Below, piece by piece: positions 1 to 10,418 of a DNA stretch of 64,000 nucleotides. The stretch is from the NCBI RefSeq assembly GCF_945859705.1, contig NC_079136.1, forward strand, positions 79,050,867-79,114,866, in the 5' to 3' direction. The DNA is from Episyrphus balteatus (Eukaryota; Arthropoda; Insecta; Diptera; Syrphidae). The notes under the pieces were generated by a model. The model had not been told where the DNA came from. It ran no database searches and worked only from the letters and a program-made list of their open reading frames with translations. The translations under genes and the position numbers were made by a program. How positions within the stretch are numbered: the stretch's first letter is position 1; every line of letters begins with the position of its first letter.

Positions 1-3
1 ATA

Positions 4-3000
4 ATGGTGAGCTTTTTTATTTAACTTTAAATTTTTTACAAGTGTTCTCTATAATAATTCTTTTGCTTTTATTTCAAATTAATACACATTTTGTGTATTG
101 TGATATTAAATACAACTTAGCAAATAGAATCTTTTATAATTTTGTTCAATAAAACCACGTGTTTAATGGCCGACATTTTTTTTTCTCATCAATAGTCTCA
201 TCGTAAGTTTTCGGCACCTCGCCATGGTTCCATGGCCTTCTACCCAAAGAAGCGTGCAGCTAGACATCGTGGTAAGGTTAAGGCATTCCCTAAAGATGAT
301 GCCTCAAAACCAGTGCATCTAACATGCTTTGTTGGCTACAAGGCCGGTATGACTCACATTGTTCGTGAAGCTGATCGTCCTGGATCAAGTAAGTTAATTA
401 ATACAAATTTATATCAAAAATCAAATTGAATTTTTCATGATGATAAAAAGTTAAAATTTATGGTTAGAAAAAACTGATTAACCGTGATTAAATCCGACTA
501 GGGCGGACTGATAGAAAAAAAATAAATGATTTTTAACTTTTATTTTATGGAGCATTGCAGATATACTATAACCTTACTTTTTTCTAATTTAAAGAGATCA
601 ACAAGAAGGAAGTTGTTGAAGCTGTTACCGTTTTGGAAACTCCACCAATGATTGTTGTTGGAGCTGTCGGTTACATCGAAACTCCATTCGGTCTTCGTGC
701 TCTTGTCAATGTTTGGGCACAGCATTTGTCTGAAGAATGCCGTCGTCGTTTCTACAAGAACTGGTAAGAATCAACTTTTTATTTCTATTTAATTTTTTTT
801 AGTACGGTTTGCATAGTTTTTTTCTTTGGATTCAAAATGATGATAGATGGTATCTGAGTCCTATGACGAAAACCTTTATACTATCTCTGCTGCCTTCCTT
901 CTGATCGAATCCAAAGTAAAAATGTCTATGTTTTACCTCAGTTTTTCATTTTGTTATAAAAATTATATATTTTTAACTAATGAGATAAACTAAAAAGCTC
1001 TTCGATCATTAATATGAGAGAGCTTCTAACTTATTTAAGTCGTGTAAGCGTATAGTTCCTATCTTTTTCGAGAGATTGAGTGACTATTTTTTGCTAACTA
1101 GCGAGCACGGCATGGAAGTGGAATCTCCGCTCGTTGCATACCTTTTTTGGGGTTGTAGCGATGAGGTTTGCTTCCTTTTCTCTTATTTTTGTCTCGAACA
1201 GCTTATATAAATTCTGAGAGACCGGTACAAAAATCCAATATCCAGTTTGATAAACTACCTACGCAAATAGAATTCGTCAAACTTATGTACTTTATTCGTC
1301 TTGAAAACGCATAGGTATAAGAGCAAGAAGAAGGCTTTCACCAAGGCCAGCAAGAAATGGACCGATGATGTTGGCAAGAAGAGCATTGAGAATGATTTCA
1401 GGAAGATGATCCGTTATTGCAAGGTCATTCGTGTCATTGCACACTCACAGGTAAATTTAATATTCATTTACTATCTTTTGATAAATATAACAAGTCTACA
1501 AGGTTTTTTTTGTGCTGAGACTATAATAATTTTGAGGTGTTCAACTCGAACTTAGAAACCTTTTTTTTTTTGACTACTTTTGAGGTTATGCTTTTATGTG
1601 AAGAAACTTAAAAAAAATGTAAATCATAACAGTCTTTATAAGAACTGTTTTCTCTCTTTCAAGACCTTTTTTAAATCTTAGCGATATCTTTTTTATTGTA
1701 CGAGATACTTTAAGTATCAGTTACTAAGTCAAAGACAAACTTAACTAAATTTTAAGTCACTGGTCACAAAATTTTTCTAACAAAAACCAAAATATACTTT
1801 TCTGAATGTTTTAAGGTTGGTTAACTCGAATTCAAAATCAGAAATATTCTATTAGCCTCTGTTTTTTTTTTTTTTAATATAACCGTTATAGAAAACAACC
1901 TCTTGTTGCATTTTATAATGGTAATATTTCAAGAACGGAGGCTAATAGAATTTTTTTGACTCTAGATTCGAGTTCAGCAATCCTAAGACCTTTAGAAAAG
2001 TATATTTTGGTTTTAGTTGGTGGCAAAAAGAAAGTTTAATTTGGTTGATCAGTGCTATTTTTGATCCAAAGACTTCTTATGTCGAATTCCTTAAAAAAAA
2101 AATCGAAATAAAATCGTTTTTTTGTATGTTAAACATGTTCGAAACATTAGCTGAGTTTTATTTTTCTCGTGATCCAGATCAGATCATGAATTTATTTGCG
2201 AAACAATAACAAAACAAAATTAAACGCATTGAGATCGATTTTCATTCGATTTTTTTTGTTCAAAGGAATTCGACATTAGAGGAATTCAGAGTCGTAACTC
2301 AAGCAAAAATTTTACTCAAGTGAACATTTGCTCTTGCGTTTGGCCCACTTCAGCTACTCGTTACGTTAAGAAAACCTAAGGGTTTTTTTTTACTTTTAGC
2401 GTAGCAATCTAGCAATTCCAACTGAGGGAATTTTGAAGTAAATTCATGAGCAAACTCTCAGAAAATTCATCTCAGACTTGTGCTTGAGAAAAATTTTTAC
2501 TTGAGTAAGGACTCTGAATTCCGCTCTAAATTTCAAATATCTCGGGCAGTAAAAGACATATCGAAAATATGTAAACCTTTTTTGGAAGATTAAAGGAAGA
2601 TTAAAACCAGTTCTTATAGGCACTGTTACAAATTTATGCATAATGAACTACCTCACATAAAAACATGCAGCTCCGAAAATATCCAAAATGACGTTTTTTG
2701 GCATTTTTTAACGGTGTTTTTTTTTTAAACGAATGCCAATCAAAATTTTCTGTTGTAGGATTCGAGTTCAGAACCCTGAAAACCTCTAGAAAATTATATT
2801 TTGGTTCTTGTGGCAAAAACCTTGTTGACCAATGTAATTATAATAAAAATAATTGCGACGTCCTTGGATCTGCAAAACTTGTTAGTAATTTTTCTTTCCC
2901 TTGTGGATTGAGAGATGAAAGTTTGTGGAGTGGTATCCTAAAAGGCGGACCCGCTATGCCTATCAATGTGTAGTTCTTCCGCAACGTCGTAGAATAAATT

Positions 3001-4086
3001 GCCCTTCGGGTGGCGATTCTTGATATATTTCATAAACTGTTTTTAACCTTTCTGGTCATTATCTAGCAGTTAAACCATATCACGAACAATTTTTAAACAA
3101 TCCAAATTTGATAATTTTTTAGAATGTGCTAACTTTTTCCTCTTCTATTTTTCTTACTTTTTATAGATCCGTTTGATCAAGCAACGCCAAAAGAAGGCTC
3201 ACATTATGGAAATCCAATTGAACGGTGGTTCCATTGAAGACAAGGTTAAATGGGTCAAGGAACATTTGGAACAAGCTGTACCAGTCTCAAAGGTCTTTGG
3301 ACAAGACGAAGTTATTGATTGTGTTGGTGTTACCAAGGGTAAAGGTTTCAAGGGTGTGACCAGCCGTTGGCACACAAAGAAATTGCCACGCAAGACGCAC
3401 AAGGGTCTGCGTAAGGTTGCTTGTATTGGAGCCTGGCATCCAAGTCGTGTGTCCTTTACTGTGGCACGTGCCGGTCAAAAGGGTTACCATCACCGTACTG
3501 AGATTAACAAGAAAATCTACCGCATTGGAGCTGGTATTCATACCAAGGATGGCAAGGTAGGTCGTAATACCTTGATTCATTTATTTGCATTTCTCCTATA
3601 TTGATGATAAAACATTCTAGAGCCAAAAAATAGAAATTTTTTGATACCTATGTGATATTTAAATGATAGGACTGATTTTTCATACACAAAAAATCTTTAT
3701 TTTTTCTATGAAACAATTTGTAATATATTTTTATATCTTTGCAGGTCATCAAAAACAATGCCTCAACTGAGTACGATTTAACTGACAAGAGCATCACCCC
3801 AATGGGTGGTTTCCCTCATTATGGTGAAGTCAACAATGACTTTGTCATGCTTAAGGGATGTTGTATTGGATCCAAGAAACGTGTTATTACTCTGCGTAAA
3901 TCACTCTTGGTTCACACCAGCCGCAAAGCTTTGGAACAAATTAAGCTCAAGTTCATCGATACATCATCAAAGATGGGTCATGGTCGTTTCCAGTCTGCCG
4001 CCGACAAATTGGCATTCATGGGACCACTCAAGAAGGATCGTATCAAGGAGGAACAAGCTGCAACAACAGCTGCTCCAACTGTTTAA
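4..4086 (+). CDS. RpL3: Ribosomal protein L3 (uL3), six coding exons
   Basis: Core protein of the 60S subunit that lies near the peptidyl-transferase centre. Coding exons are 4-6, 196-388, 595-763, 1315-1450, 3167-3556 and 3745-4086. They total 1233 nt, giving 410 aa and a TAA stop, and every junction has GT..AG ends with matching phase. The first coding exon is only the ATG, followed at once by GTGAGC; exon 2 opens SHRKFSAPRHGSM, the usual RpL3 N-terminus, so I chose this start. Landmarks include FVGYKAGMTHIVRE, TPPMIVVGAVGYIETP, the basic stretch KKLPRKTHKGLRK and GAWHPSR. His245 in KKLPRKTH sits where human RPL3 carries a methylated histidine (family knowledge). Length is normal for the family. 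The 5' UTR and promoter lie outside the window. Introns 2 and 3 contain C/D snoRNAs; the 1.7-kb intron 4 is filled with foldback repeats. Identification is essentially certain. Confidence 0.98.
431..519 (+). ncRNA. C/D-box snoRNA in RpL3 intron 2, two adjacent 18S guides
   Basis: C box ATGATGA at 437-443, D' box CTGA at 474-477, C'-like GTGATTA at 484-490, D box CTGA at 508-511. The ends close as TTTTTC (431-436) with GAAAAA (514-519). The element before D (497-506, ACTAGGGCGG) is complementary to CCGCCCUAGU, and the one before D' (458-469, TTATGGTTAGAA) to UUCUAACCAUAA. In fly 18S rRNA as I remember it these targets abut, sharing one U. The D-box+5 rule predicts methylation at the second C after the first CCG-start (CCGC, fourth base) and at the first U of UUCUAACC. 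It lies in the sense strand of a ribosomal-protein intron, the usual location. I do not know its published name. The rRNA match is from memory. Confidence 0.87.
824..916 (+). ncRNA. SNORD83: C/D-box snoRNA in RpL3 intron 3, U83-like, 18S guide
   Basis: Perfect 10-bp terminal stem CTTTGGATTC (824-833) with GAATCCAAAG (907-916). C box ATGATGA 837-843, D' CTGA 854-857, C' ATGACGA 863-869, D CTGA 901-904. The 14 nt directly before D (887-900, CTGCTGCCTTCCTT) are complementary to AAGGAAGGCAGCAG, a near-universal 18S rRNA segment. D-box+5 places the methylated base on the second A-pair's first A (fifth base of the target). That corresponds to the human 18S A468 site guided by U83A/U83B, which are hosted by RPL3 introns in vertebrates (established knowledge, recalled). 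Same host gene, same target and full box set make this a confident snoRNA call; orthology to U83 is inference. Confidence 0.9.
1740..2060. repeat. Foldback element in RpL3 intron 4
   Basis: Arms pair around a T-rich centre: CCAAAATATACTTTTCT and TATTAGCCTC on the left match AGAAAAGTATATTTTGG and GAGGCTAATA on the right, with a TCGAATT/GATTCGAGT block between. Related copies lie at 59819-60065 and, as a half copy, at about 2741-2850 in this same intron. Non-coding MITE-like repeat; family unknown. Confidence 0.75.
2270..2540. repeat. Inverted repeat in RpL3 intron 4
   Basis: GGAATTCAGAGTC followed by ACTCAAGCAAAAATTTTACT (about 2280-2320) is mirrored by TTTTTACTTGAGTAAGGACTCTGAATTCC at about 2495-2522 as a reverse complement. 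Spacing and arm loss suggest a decayed foldback transposon. No coding content. Confidence 0.6.
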
Positions 4087-4149
4087 ATATAAAGTTTATT
4101 TTATATTATACAAAAAATGACATTTTTTTGGTTTTTTTATATCGAGAAC

Positions 4150-4155
4150 AATAAA
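4150..4155 (+). terminator. Poly(A) signal AATAAA of RpL3
   Basis: Canonical AATAAA 64 nt after the RpL3 stop codon, followed by a T-rich tract, the expected arrangement for 3' end formation. The cleavage site itself is not visible. Confidence 0.6.
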
Positions 4156-4280
4156 ATGCAATTGATTTAAACCAATTTTTATATCTTTTTTCTTTAATTT
4201 CCAAAAAAAAATTTGTTTGGAATGGGGTAAGATGAACGTATTTTTTAAGAAACAAAAAAATAATTTCCTTGTTATCATAG

Positions 4281-4872
4281 GGAAAATTCACAAACGTCAA
4301 ATTTTTTGGTAGTGATTACGCATCACTGCTTTTTTGCGATGCTGATCGTTGCTCAGCTGATGACGATGCGATGCTGATCGACAAAAAGTTTTACGTTTAA
4401 AAACAATTTTTGCTTAATGATGGAAATGTACTAATAAAAACTCTTTGTTATAATTAAAATCTGGAGCCTCACATTTTATATCCTCCAGAACATTCCTTCA
4501 CAATACTGACTTCGATTTTCTGCCTCCAATAAATTCACCTTCATATATTAATTTGCTTTCTATTAGTTGTTTAATTTGTGTGCTGGTAAAATATTCCCTA
4601 AATTTCTTCAAATTTATTCATTTATAAACAATTTAGAATTTGAAAAAATACTTTTCATTGCCCTTTTCCTTCATTTTTACTCCAAATCGCGTCGGCATCA
4701 CCAAGTTATCAAGAAAATTCTTGATGCTTTTTTGTTTGATATTTGCGCATCAGTTTATCCAAATTTGCAATAATGAACGATTAACTTTTAAGTGATGCTA
4801 TTTATTTGCGTTTATGAACGTGCTACAGGAATGATCGCAAATCATCTCTGCAGTGATGCGTTTGTGAATTTA
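4281..4872. repeat. MITE with TIRs, GATGCG-rich
   Basis: The left end AATTCACAAACG plus GCATCACTGC is mirrored by GCAGTGATGCGTTTGTGAATT on the right. Internal GATGCGATGCTGATCG repeats occur near the left end. No transposase reading frame is seen, so this is a non-autonomous element. Confidence 0.65.
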
Positions 4873-5440
4873 CACATAAGTTTAGGGAAATTTATACTTG
4901 ATTGATAAAGAATTAACTTTGCATGTTTGCAAGAAATACGTTGGTAATACAAAACAGGATTCCATTAAATTTATATTAGTTTGAGATAAAACAACTTTTT
5001 CAATAGGTAGCCAAAATATAAAGAATGTATAATCAAATTCGTCGTACTTGGAACTACGATACATCTTGGTTAACGTCACTTTAAGTCGTGTAGATAGGGA
5101 TCAAACATACAATTTTTGAAGAATTCTATCGGTATTTGTTGGGGTATTGTACAAAAATCATTTTTTTAAAATTAATTTTGGCACATTCTATTACAAAATT
5201 AAACGAAGCCATATTTCATGTAGATTACAAAGATATCAAAAAGAAGATAGGTTTTCGGGTATATTTTTAGGATAATAAAGGTTGATGGCGTAGGAAACAA
5301 GTTCCAAATAGTCGCTCAAAAATAGATGGACGTTATTCATATATCAACGTTTTAGAAACCAAACGTAGGTATGACGTACGCGAATCATCTTCAAGCTTCA
5401 ATTTTAGTTATACGAATCGAAGGGCCATAACTTTTTAACA
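4873..5440. other. AT-rich intergenic DNA, no feature seen
   Basis: No credible reading frame, repeat end or RNA signature was found here. Confidence 0.5.
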
Positions 5441-5690
5441 TAGGTAAATAAATCCTTTTAACTCCTATATTAATTGAGTGCGATGGACTATGGCGGCAGA
5501 AGTTGGTTCGATTCCCAGCCTCCATCCACTAAAATATTTTTTTTTTCAGGGTTCCTGGATCTTGCCAGGAATTGACAAAGCCTAAAAGAGTATCATTGTC
5601 ATCAAAAACTGCGTCTCATATTACCCGTTCGTATTCGGCGGTAAATTGTAGATCTCTTCCATTCAAAACTGGAACAAAATATCGTTTTAA
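5441..5690 (+). mobile_element. tRNA-derived SINE-like relic
   Basis: A perfect pol III B-box-like GGTTCGATTCC sits at about 5506-5516 after a weak A-box-like stretch (GAGTGCGATGG). It is followed by a T-run and a tail reading GTCTCATATTACCCG, GGCGGTAAATTGTAG and CTTCCATTC, which resembles 3' bodies of insect tRNA-derived SINEs. No tRNA cloverleaf can be closed, so it is not a functional tRNA. Family assignment is inference. Confidence 0.5.
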
Positions 5691-6029
5691 TATTTTTTCT
5701 AGATCGTTAATATATCAGTTAAGGAATTTGAACACAAAATAATGTTCTTTTATGCATTTAAAAATTAAAAAATGAAGGAAAGTCAGAATTTCGTCTGTGC
5801 AAAACTAACGATTTTTCAAGGATTTCGACTATCGGTGTTGAGGTAACGGATTTAAGCGTCATTTCTGTAAGATTTTTGTTTGCAGTGACAAACAAAGTTG
5901 TTAGCTTTGTGAGTTCTATAAGTTATTTAATGGAATAACGGAAAAAACACATTATAGTCATAAAATTCGTTACTGAGTCGTAGAACACTTTCAAGCCGAA
6001 ATAAAACAAAATGTTATCCCTTTGGGATG

Positions 6030-6900
6030 TTGTAAATTGCAACGTCAAGTGAGTATGATATCGTCAAAAAGTAAAAAAGAGAAAAATCAGTTGAAACAGA
6101 TCACTTGGGTGGATGCCATAACAAAATATCCCTAAAAACTGGTAGACGAATAGAGAATTTTTTGATAAAAGATCCTTTTCCGACTTCTTAAACGATTTGT
6201 GAGGAGCTTAATCTGCATTCAACATCAAGTACAGTAAGGAAGGCTTTGAGAGATTTGGTCTTATTCTTTTTCTTCTCGAAAAAAAACATTCTTTAATACT
6301 AAGCATTGCCTAAAAAGGTAGGCAATGAAAGGGTCTTAAGAAACACTTTAAATTTTAAAATAAAAATACTTCATCATAGTTGTATTTACAAAAAATCATC
6401 TGAATTGCTCGATAACAAAACGGAATAATATGTTTTTCAATGTTAAAAGCAATTTTAACTTGTTTTATTCCGATTGTAAAATGGCAGAAAGGCGCTCAAA
6501 CATGGACATGTTTGAAACCAAAATAATATGCTCCCTACCGTGAAGCACAGTAGAGTATCAGTGATGGATTGAGTTTTTTTCAGCTGCAGGCTGTACCGCG
6601 TTACAAAAATTAAGGGGTTTATGGATCATTTCCTGAATGGAGAGATATTGGAGTCGATAATGGCTCCATAAAAGGAAAAAGAAATGCCTTTACATTGGCT
6701 CTTCCTGGAAGTTATGATGCCAAAAATTCTTTAAAGCTCGCAAAACAGTAGTTCAGGGTAGACAATACTCCTGGCTTGGAATAGCAGTAACAATTTTCGA
6801 CTTGAACCCTATTGAAAATTTGTGGGTCATCTTTAAGTGACTGGTAGAGAAGAAAAAGCACACCTCAGCAACTAACGTATTATATTCCTAGTTCTATTTT
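6030..6900 (+). pseudogene. Tc1-family transposase relic
   Basis: Broken frames retain Tc1/mariner landmarks in the right order: near 6160-6265 a helix-turn-helix-like stretch reading KDPFPTS, then ICEELNLHS, then STVRKALRDL. Near 6560-6660 come FSAAGCTA and GEILESIMAP. Near 6760-6840 come WFRVDNTPGLE and, out of frame, NPIENLW around the catalytic Glu. Stops and frameshifts interrupt it repeatedly, so it is a dead DNA transposon. Terminal inverted repeats were not resolved. It lies intergenic between RpL3 and the HIGD1 gene. Confidence 0.75.
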
Positions 6901-7104
6901 ATTTAATTTGGCCGAGTCCAAGCCTCGTTGGTGCCGAGCAGTTTTCGAAAACAAAGGTTTCTGAACAAAATATTAACTTTGAACATTAACATTAAAAAAT
7001 CCGGTTAGTTTTTCACTGCCGAAATTCTGGCTTTGTTTCATTTTTCAATTTTGAAATTTGTTTGTATGTGTTAAAGATAATTATTTTCTGAAATTGCTTA
7101 ACTG

Positions 7105-7604
7105 ATATGTGCCCTTAATTGTGCCCTTGATTATGAAAGTGGACTAAGTCACTTTTTGCATTGTTTAAAGAAAAACTTACATAATAATTTTCTTATAACG
7201 ATTTAATTGTATTTCTTTTATGAAATCACTGAAGGAGCAATATAGAAATTTATTTACTGCAATTTCGCGTTCAAATAAACCTTACCCCTTAAATAATAAT
7301 TATTTTTAGGCTAGATTTGATGCCATTTTTAGGAGTGACTTAGTCCACTTTCATAATTAAGGGCACAATTATGAAAGTGGACTAAGTCACTCCTAAAAAT
7401 GGCATCAAATAGCCTAAAAATAATTCTTATTTAAGGGGTAAAATTTATTTGAAAGCGAAATTGCAGTAAATACACTTCTTTATTGCTCCTCTAGTGCTTT
7501 CATAAAAGAAATACAATTAAATCGTTATAAGAAAATTATTATGTAAGTTTTTCTTTAAACAATGCAAAAAGTGACTTAGTCCACTTTCATAATCATGGGC
7601 ACAT
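7105..7604. repeat. Head-to-head MITE dimer, near-perfect palindrome
   Basis: Two roughly 240-bp units lie in inverted orientation around a short centre at about 7361-7366 (GGGCAC). Each unit is itself bounded by TIRs ATTATGAAAGTGGACTAAGT and its complement, so that motif occurs four times (about 7130, 7340, 7368, 7571). The outer edges carry ATATGTGCCC and GGGCACATAT. Arms are nearly identical, implying recent origin or ongoing conversion. No coding content. Confidence 0.9.
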
Positions 7605-7975
7605 ATTTGAACGACCTAGACAAAATACTGATTGGAGAAGAAGATACAACAACGAGCTTTACGGGTTGTACAAGGACGCTAACCTAGCCAAGAGAGTGAA
7701 GGTGCAGCGCCTGAGATGGCTAGGTCACGTGGAGCCAATGGACAACAATGCTCCGGCCCGGAAAGTTTTCGACTCCAACCCAGAGGGACGGCGCAGTAGA
7801 GGAAGACCTCGTCTGAGGTGGCGCAACCAAGTGCAAGGGGACCTCAATCAACTTGGCGTGCGCAACTGGAAGCAGCGAGCTAAGGATAGAGCTGGCTGGC
7901 GAAGCTTGTTGGTTGAGGCCCAAATCCACAGCGGATTGTAGCCGCCTTACGGCGCTGGTCACCCTAAGTAAGTAA
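7605..7975 (+). pseudogene. RTE-type LINE 3' end (reverse transcriptase C-terminus)
   Basis: Open frame to TAG at about 7939. It reads RRYNNELYGLYKD, KVQRLRWLGHVEPMD, NAPARKVFDS, GRRSRGRPRLRW, DLNQLGVRNW and WRSLLVEAQ. This is the conserved C-terminus of insect 'endonuclease-reverse transcriptase' LINEs. It is followed by a short 3' UTR GTAGCCGCCTTACGGCGC and a TAAG tandem tail (CTAAGTAAGTAAGTA), typical of RTE-like elements. The upstream EN and RT parts are absent, as expected for a 5'-truncated copy. The 5' junction abuts the MITE dimer. Further pieces of the same family are at 18990-19600 and near 56850 and 58900. Confidence 0.88.
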
Positions 7976-8039
7976 GTAGACAAAATACTAAAACAATATT
8001 TTGTTCCAGTTTTGTATTATACAATTTTATTCGATAAAA

Positions 8040-9367
8040 ATGACAAAAAAATCCGGAATGTTTTTAGCAGCACTGTATATTTTGGGAATTATGGGCATTC
8101 GAAAATTAATCGAAAAATGGTCACCCTGTGACGGTTTTTCATGTGCCGTGACTACAAAACTTAAGTTTTCTCAATTTTTCTTTTGCTACGGAGCCTTGAA
8201 TAACCTTGATAACAAGTGCATTCAAAAATATCAACTCAGCTACATCAGTTTCAAAGCTAATATAACTTTTTTGCCCAACTAAAAAGTCAAAAATTTTACA
8301 TGACCCTAATTCAATGAACCGGAGTGTAAAAAAAAATGCACTACGATATTTCGGCAAGTTACCTTAAAAGTTGGTGTGTTCAATTCTCTTTTCAAAATGT
8401 TATAACATTGTTGAGGATATTTCATAAATAACGGAAATAAAAATGTTTTACTTTAAAAATCCGACGTTTTTTATTATGTTATTTTTCCATATTATTCTTG
8501 TATATATAAACTTGCCCTAGTAGAAGAATACCTCGGATCCTTGCACAAGAAACAATTGTACAAAAAACGTTTTGGGTTTCAGACTGGCTAAACCTAGGTG
8601 AAATGCTTAACATTGAAATAGACCTTTCTACCACATCTTTCAATAACCTTCATTAAGTAAGAACTGATGTAAAATTTGTGATAATAAGTTTAACTAAATT
8701 ATTTTAGTATTATATTTCCTATTTATTATTGTATTTTTAATATAAATATTATAAAAAGGTATAACTTTAAATTTATTAAAATATAAAGTAAGATTATCTA
8801 AAAATGTATAAGTTAAAGGAAATTATTAGCAACTTAGGTTATCTATAGTTTATTTAAATTTGAAATTATAAAGCCAATCTGACAGACAACAAATATATGT
8901 TATGTCAAAATATTGTATTATTACACTATTAAGATTTTTTTAATTACTTTGTTATAGGCTTAATTGTAAAATGAAAATTAAATAAAATCTTTTCTAATCT
9001 AATCTAATCTAATCGTAGTGCATTTTGTTCATTGAATTAGGGTCATGTAAAATTTTTGACTTTTTAGTTGGCCAAAAAAGTGATATTAGCTTTAAAACTG
9101 ATGCAGCTGGATTGAGATTTTTAAATGCACTTGTTAGCAAGGTTATTCAAGGTTCCGTAGCAAAAGAAAAAATTGAGAAAACTTAAGATTTGTAGTCACG
9201 GCACATGAAAAACCGTCACAGGGTGACCATTTTTTCGATTTTTTTTTCGAATGCCCATAATTCCTAAAATATATGGCTGCGATTTTTTTTATTATTTTTC
9301 TGAAAACAGTCACCACTTACCCTATCTACCGTTTTCATTTCGACGTTAACTTTTGGGACACCCTGTA
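8040..9367. repeat. Large foldback element with inserted LINE tail
   Basis: A left arm of about 300 bp (8046-8345) is repeated in reverse complement at about 9014-9300: GGTCACCCTGTGACGG pairs with CCGTCACAGGGTGACC, and ACATGACCCTAATTCA with TGAATTAGGGTCATGT. The right edge ends GGGACACCCTGTAT (9353-9366), a terminus seen again at 24581-25598. A diverged left-arm relative occurs at 18440-18600. The 670-bp centre ends in TCTAA repeats. Confidence 0.8.
8346..9013 (+). mobile_element. Probable LINE 3' fragment with (TCTAA)n tail
   Basis: AT-rich segment ending AATAAAATCTTTTCTAATC and then three more TCTAA units at about 8990-9013, exactly where the foldback arm resumes. An AATAAA plus short tandem tail at an insertion edge is typical of non-LTR retrotransposons. 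No recognizable protein remains. Confidence 0.45.
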
Positions 9368-10224
9368 TCATCTATTCATGATAATCTGCTCCTCATTTTA
9401 GCTGTTCGGATTCTATTGAAAATCGTAGTTCACCTTTATTCGAATAATCTAAAGACGGAAAGATTATTTGCCAATACCAAAATTATGATTATCATCCATT
9501 ACATTTAGGAAAAACTATCATGTTTGATTTACACCTTCACATTTATTTAAAAATTATATTAAACTATTTCACATTTCTTTTAGTTCAACAATACATAGTT
9601 CTATTTCTTTTGTAGTATTTTTTCTTTTTGTACAAACATATGAAGATATATAACAAAAAATGGCTAGATGTTTGCAAACAGCAAATTAATTAATTTTTAT
9701 TGGATTATTAAATAAATAGAATGAAAAAATATACACATCTGTTTCATTTTTACATTTTTTACATAATAATAAAATTTACTAGTTTGTGTACTTATTATCA
9801 CAGGCAAAACAATGCCCAACGACAACATCAAGTTTTACTTCGTCTATCGTTAAACAAAATTAAATAATTATTTCTTCTTCACAAAGAAACTCAGGAAACC
9901 AAATTAAATCATGAGCATGAATTGTTAATGAGATATTTTAAATGAACACAATTAGTAATTTTAATGCTGTTTGAATTTGAATGTTTGTTTGTTTTTTTTT
10001 TTTTTTAATAAAATCTAAACATTTATTTTCGTTTTTTGTTATAAAACTAAATTCCTATTAATGACCAATTGATTTTTGAATGGTGAAACTGAAAATAAAA
10101 AAAAATTAAACAACATAAAAACAATTCAATAAACATAATGAATTATAAAATAGAATGAAAACTCTCCGTTTATATAAATCATCATAAATAACTTATAAGC
10201 TACGAAAAAAAAATGAAACAATGA
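9368..10224. other. AT-rich region, probable 3' UTR and flank of the HIGD1 gene
   Basis: No repeat ends or reading frames were recognised. On the minus strand it is downstream of the HIGD1 stop codon; an AATAAA on that strand (TTTATT at 10022-10027) lies about 200 nt after the stop and is a candidate poly(A) signal. The 3' end is not otherwise defined. Confidence 0.4.
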
Positions 10225-10418
10225 TTACTCTTCTTTGGGGTGTTTGTCGAACAAATATTCCTTTGCCATGGCGTATGCAAGTCCAATAGTCAATGCACCC
10301 ACAACCGTTCCTTGAGCTGCTACACGGAGTTGCATTAGGAAAACGCTTGTGCTCATTTTGCCACGGTTCTTGTAGGAGTAAGCACCCCAAGCACCTGCAG
10401 CAACAAAACCTGCCAAAC
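10225..10418 (-). CDS. HIGD1A: HIGD1 coding exon 2 (second half of HIG1 domain)
   Basis: Codes for residues 31-94: the rest of helix 1, the loop, helix 2 and the charged tail ending HPKEE. It begins in phase with GT completing the Gly codon. Acceptor TTTCAG lies immediately upstream on the minus strand. Stop TAA is at 10227-10225. Confidence 0.93.

Noticed and set aside
3199..3580. Two minus-strand frames opposite RpL3 exon 5
   Set aside because: They are antisense shadows of a strongly conserved exon and have no domain of their own.
3595..3690. Possible third C/D snoRNA in RpL3 intron 5 (TTGATGA at 3601, CTGA at 3672)
   Set aside because: C box starts with T, no terminal stem forms and I found no rRNA match, unlike introns 2 and 3.
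5480..5530. tRNA gene
   Set aside because: The B box is perfect but no acceptor, D or anticodon stem can be closed; SINE-like relic instead.
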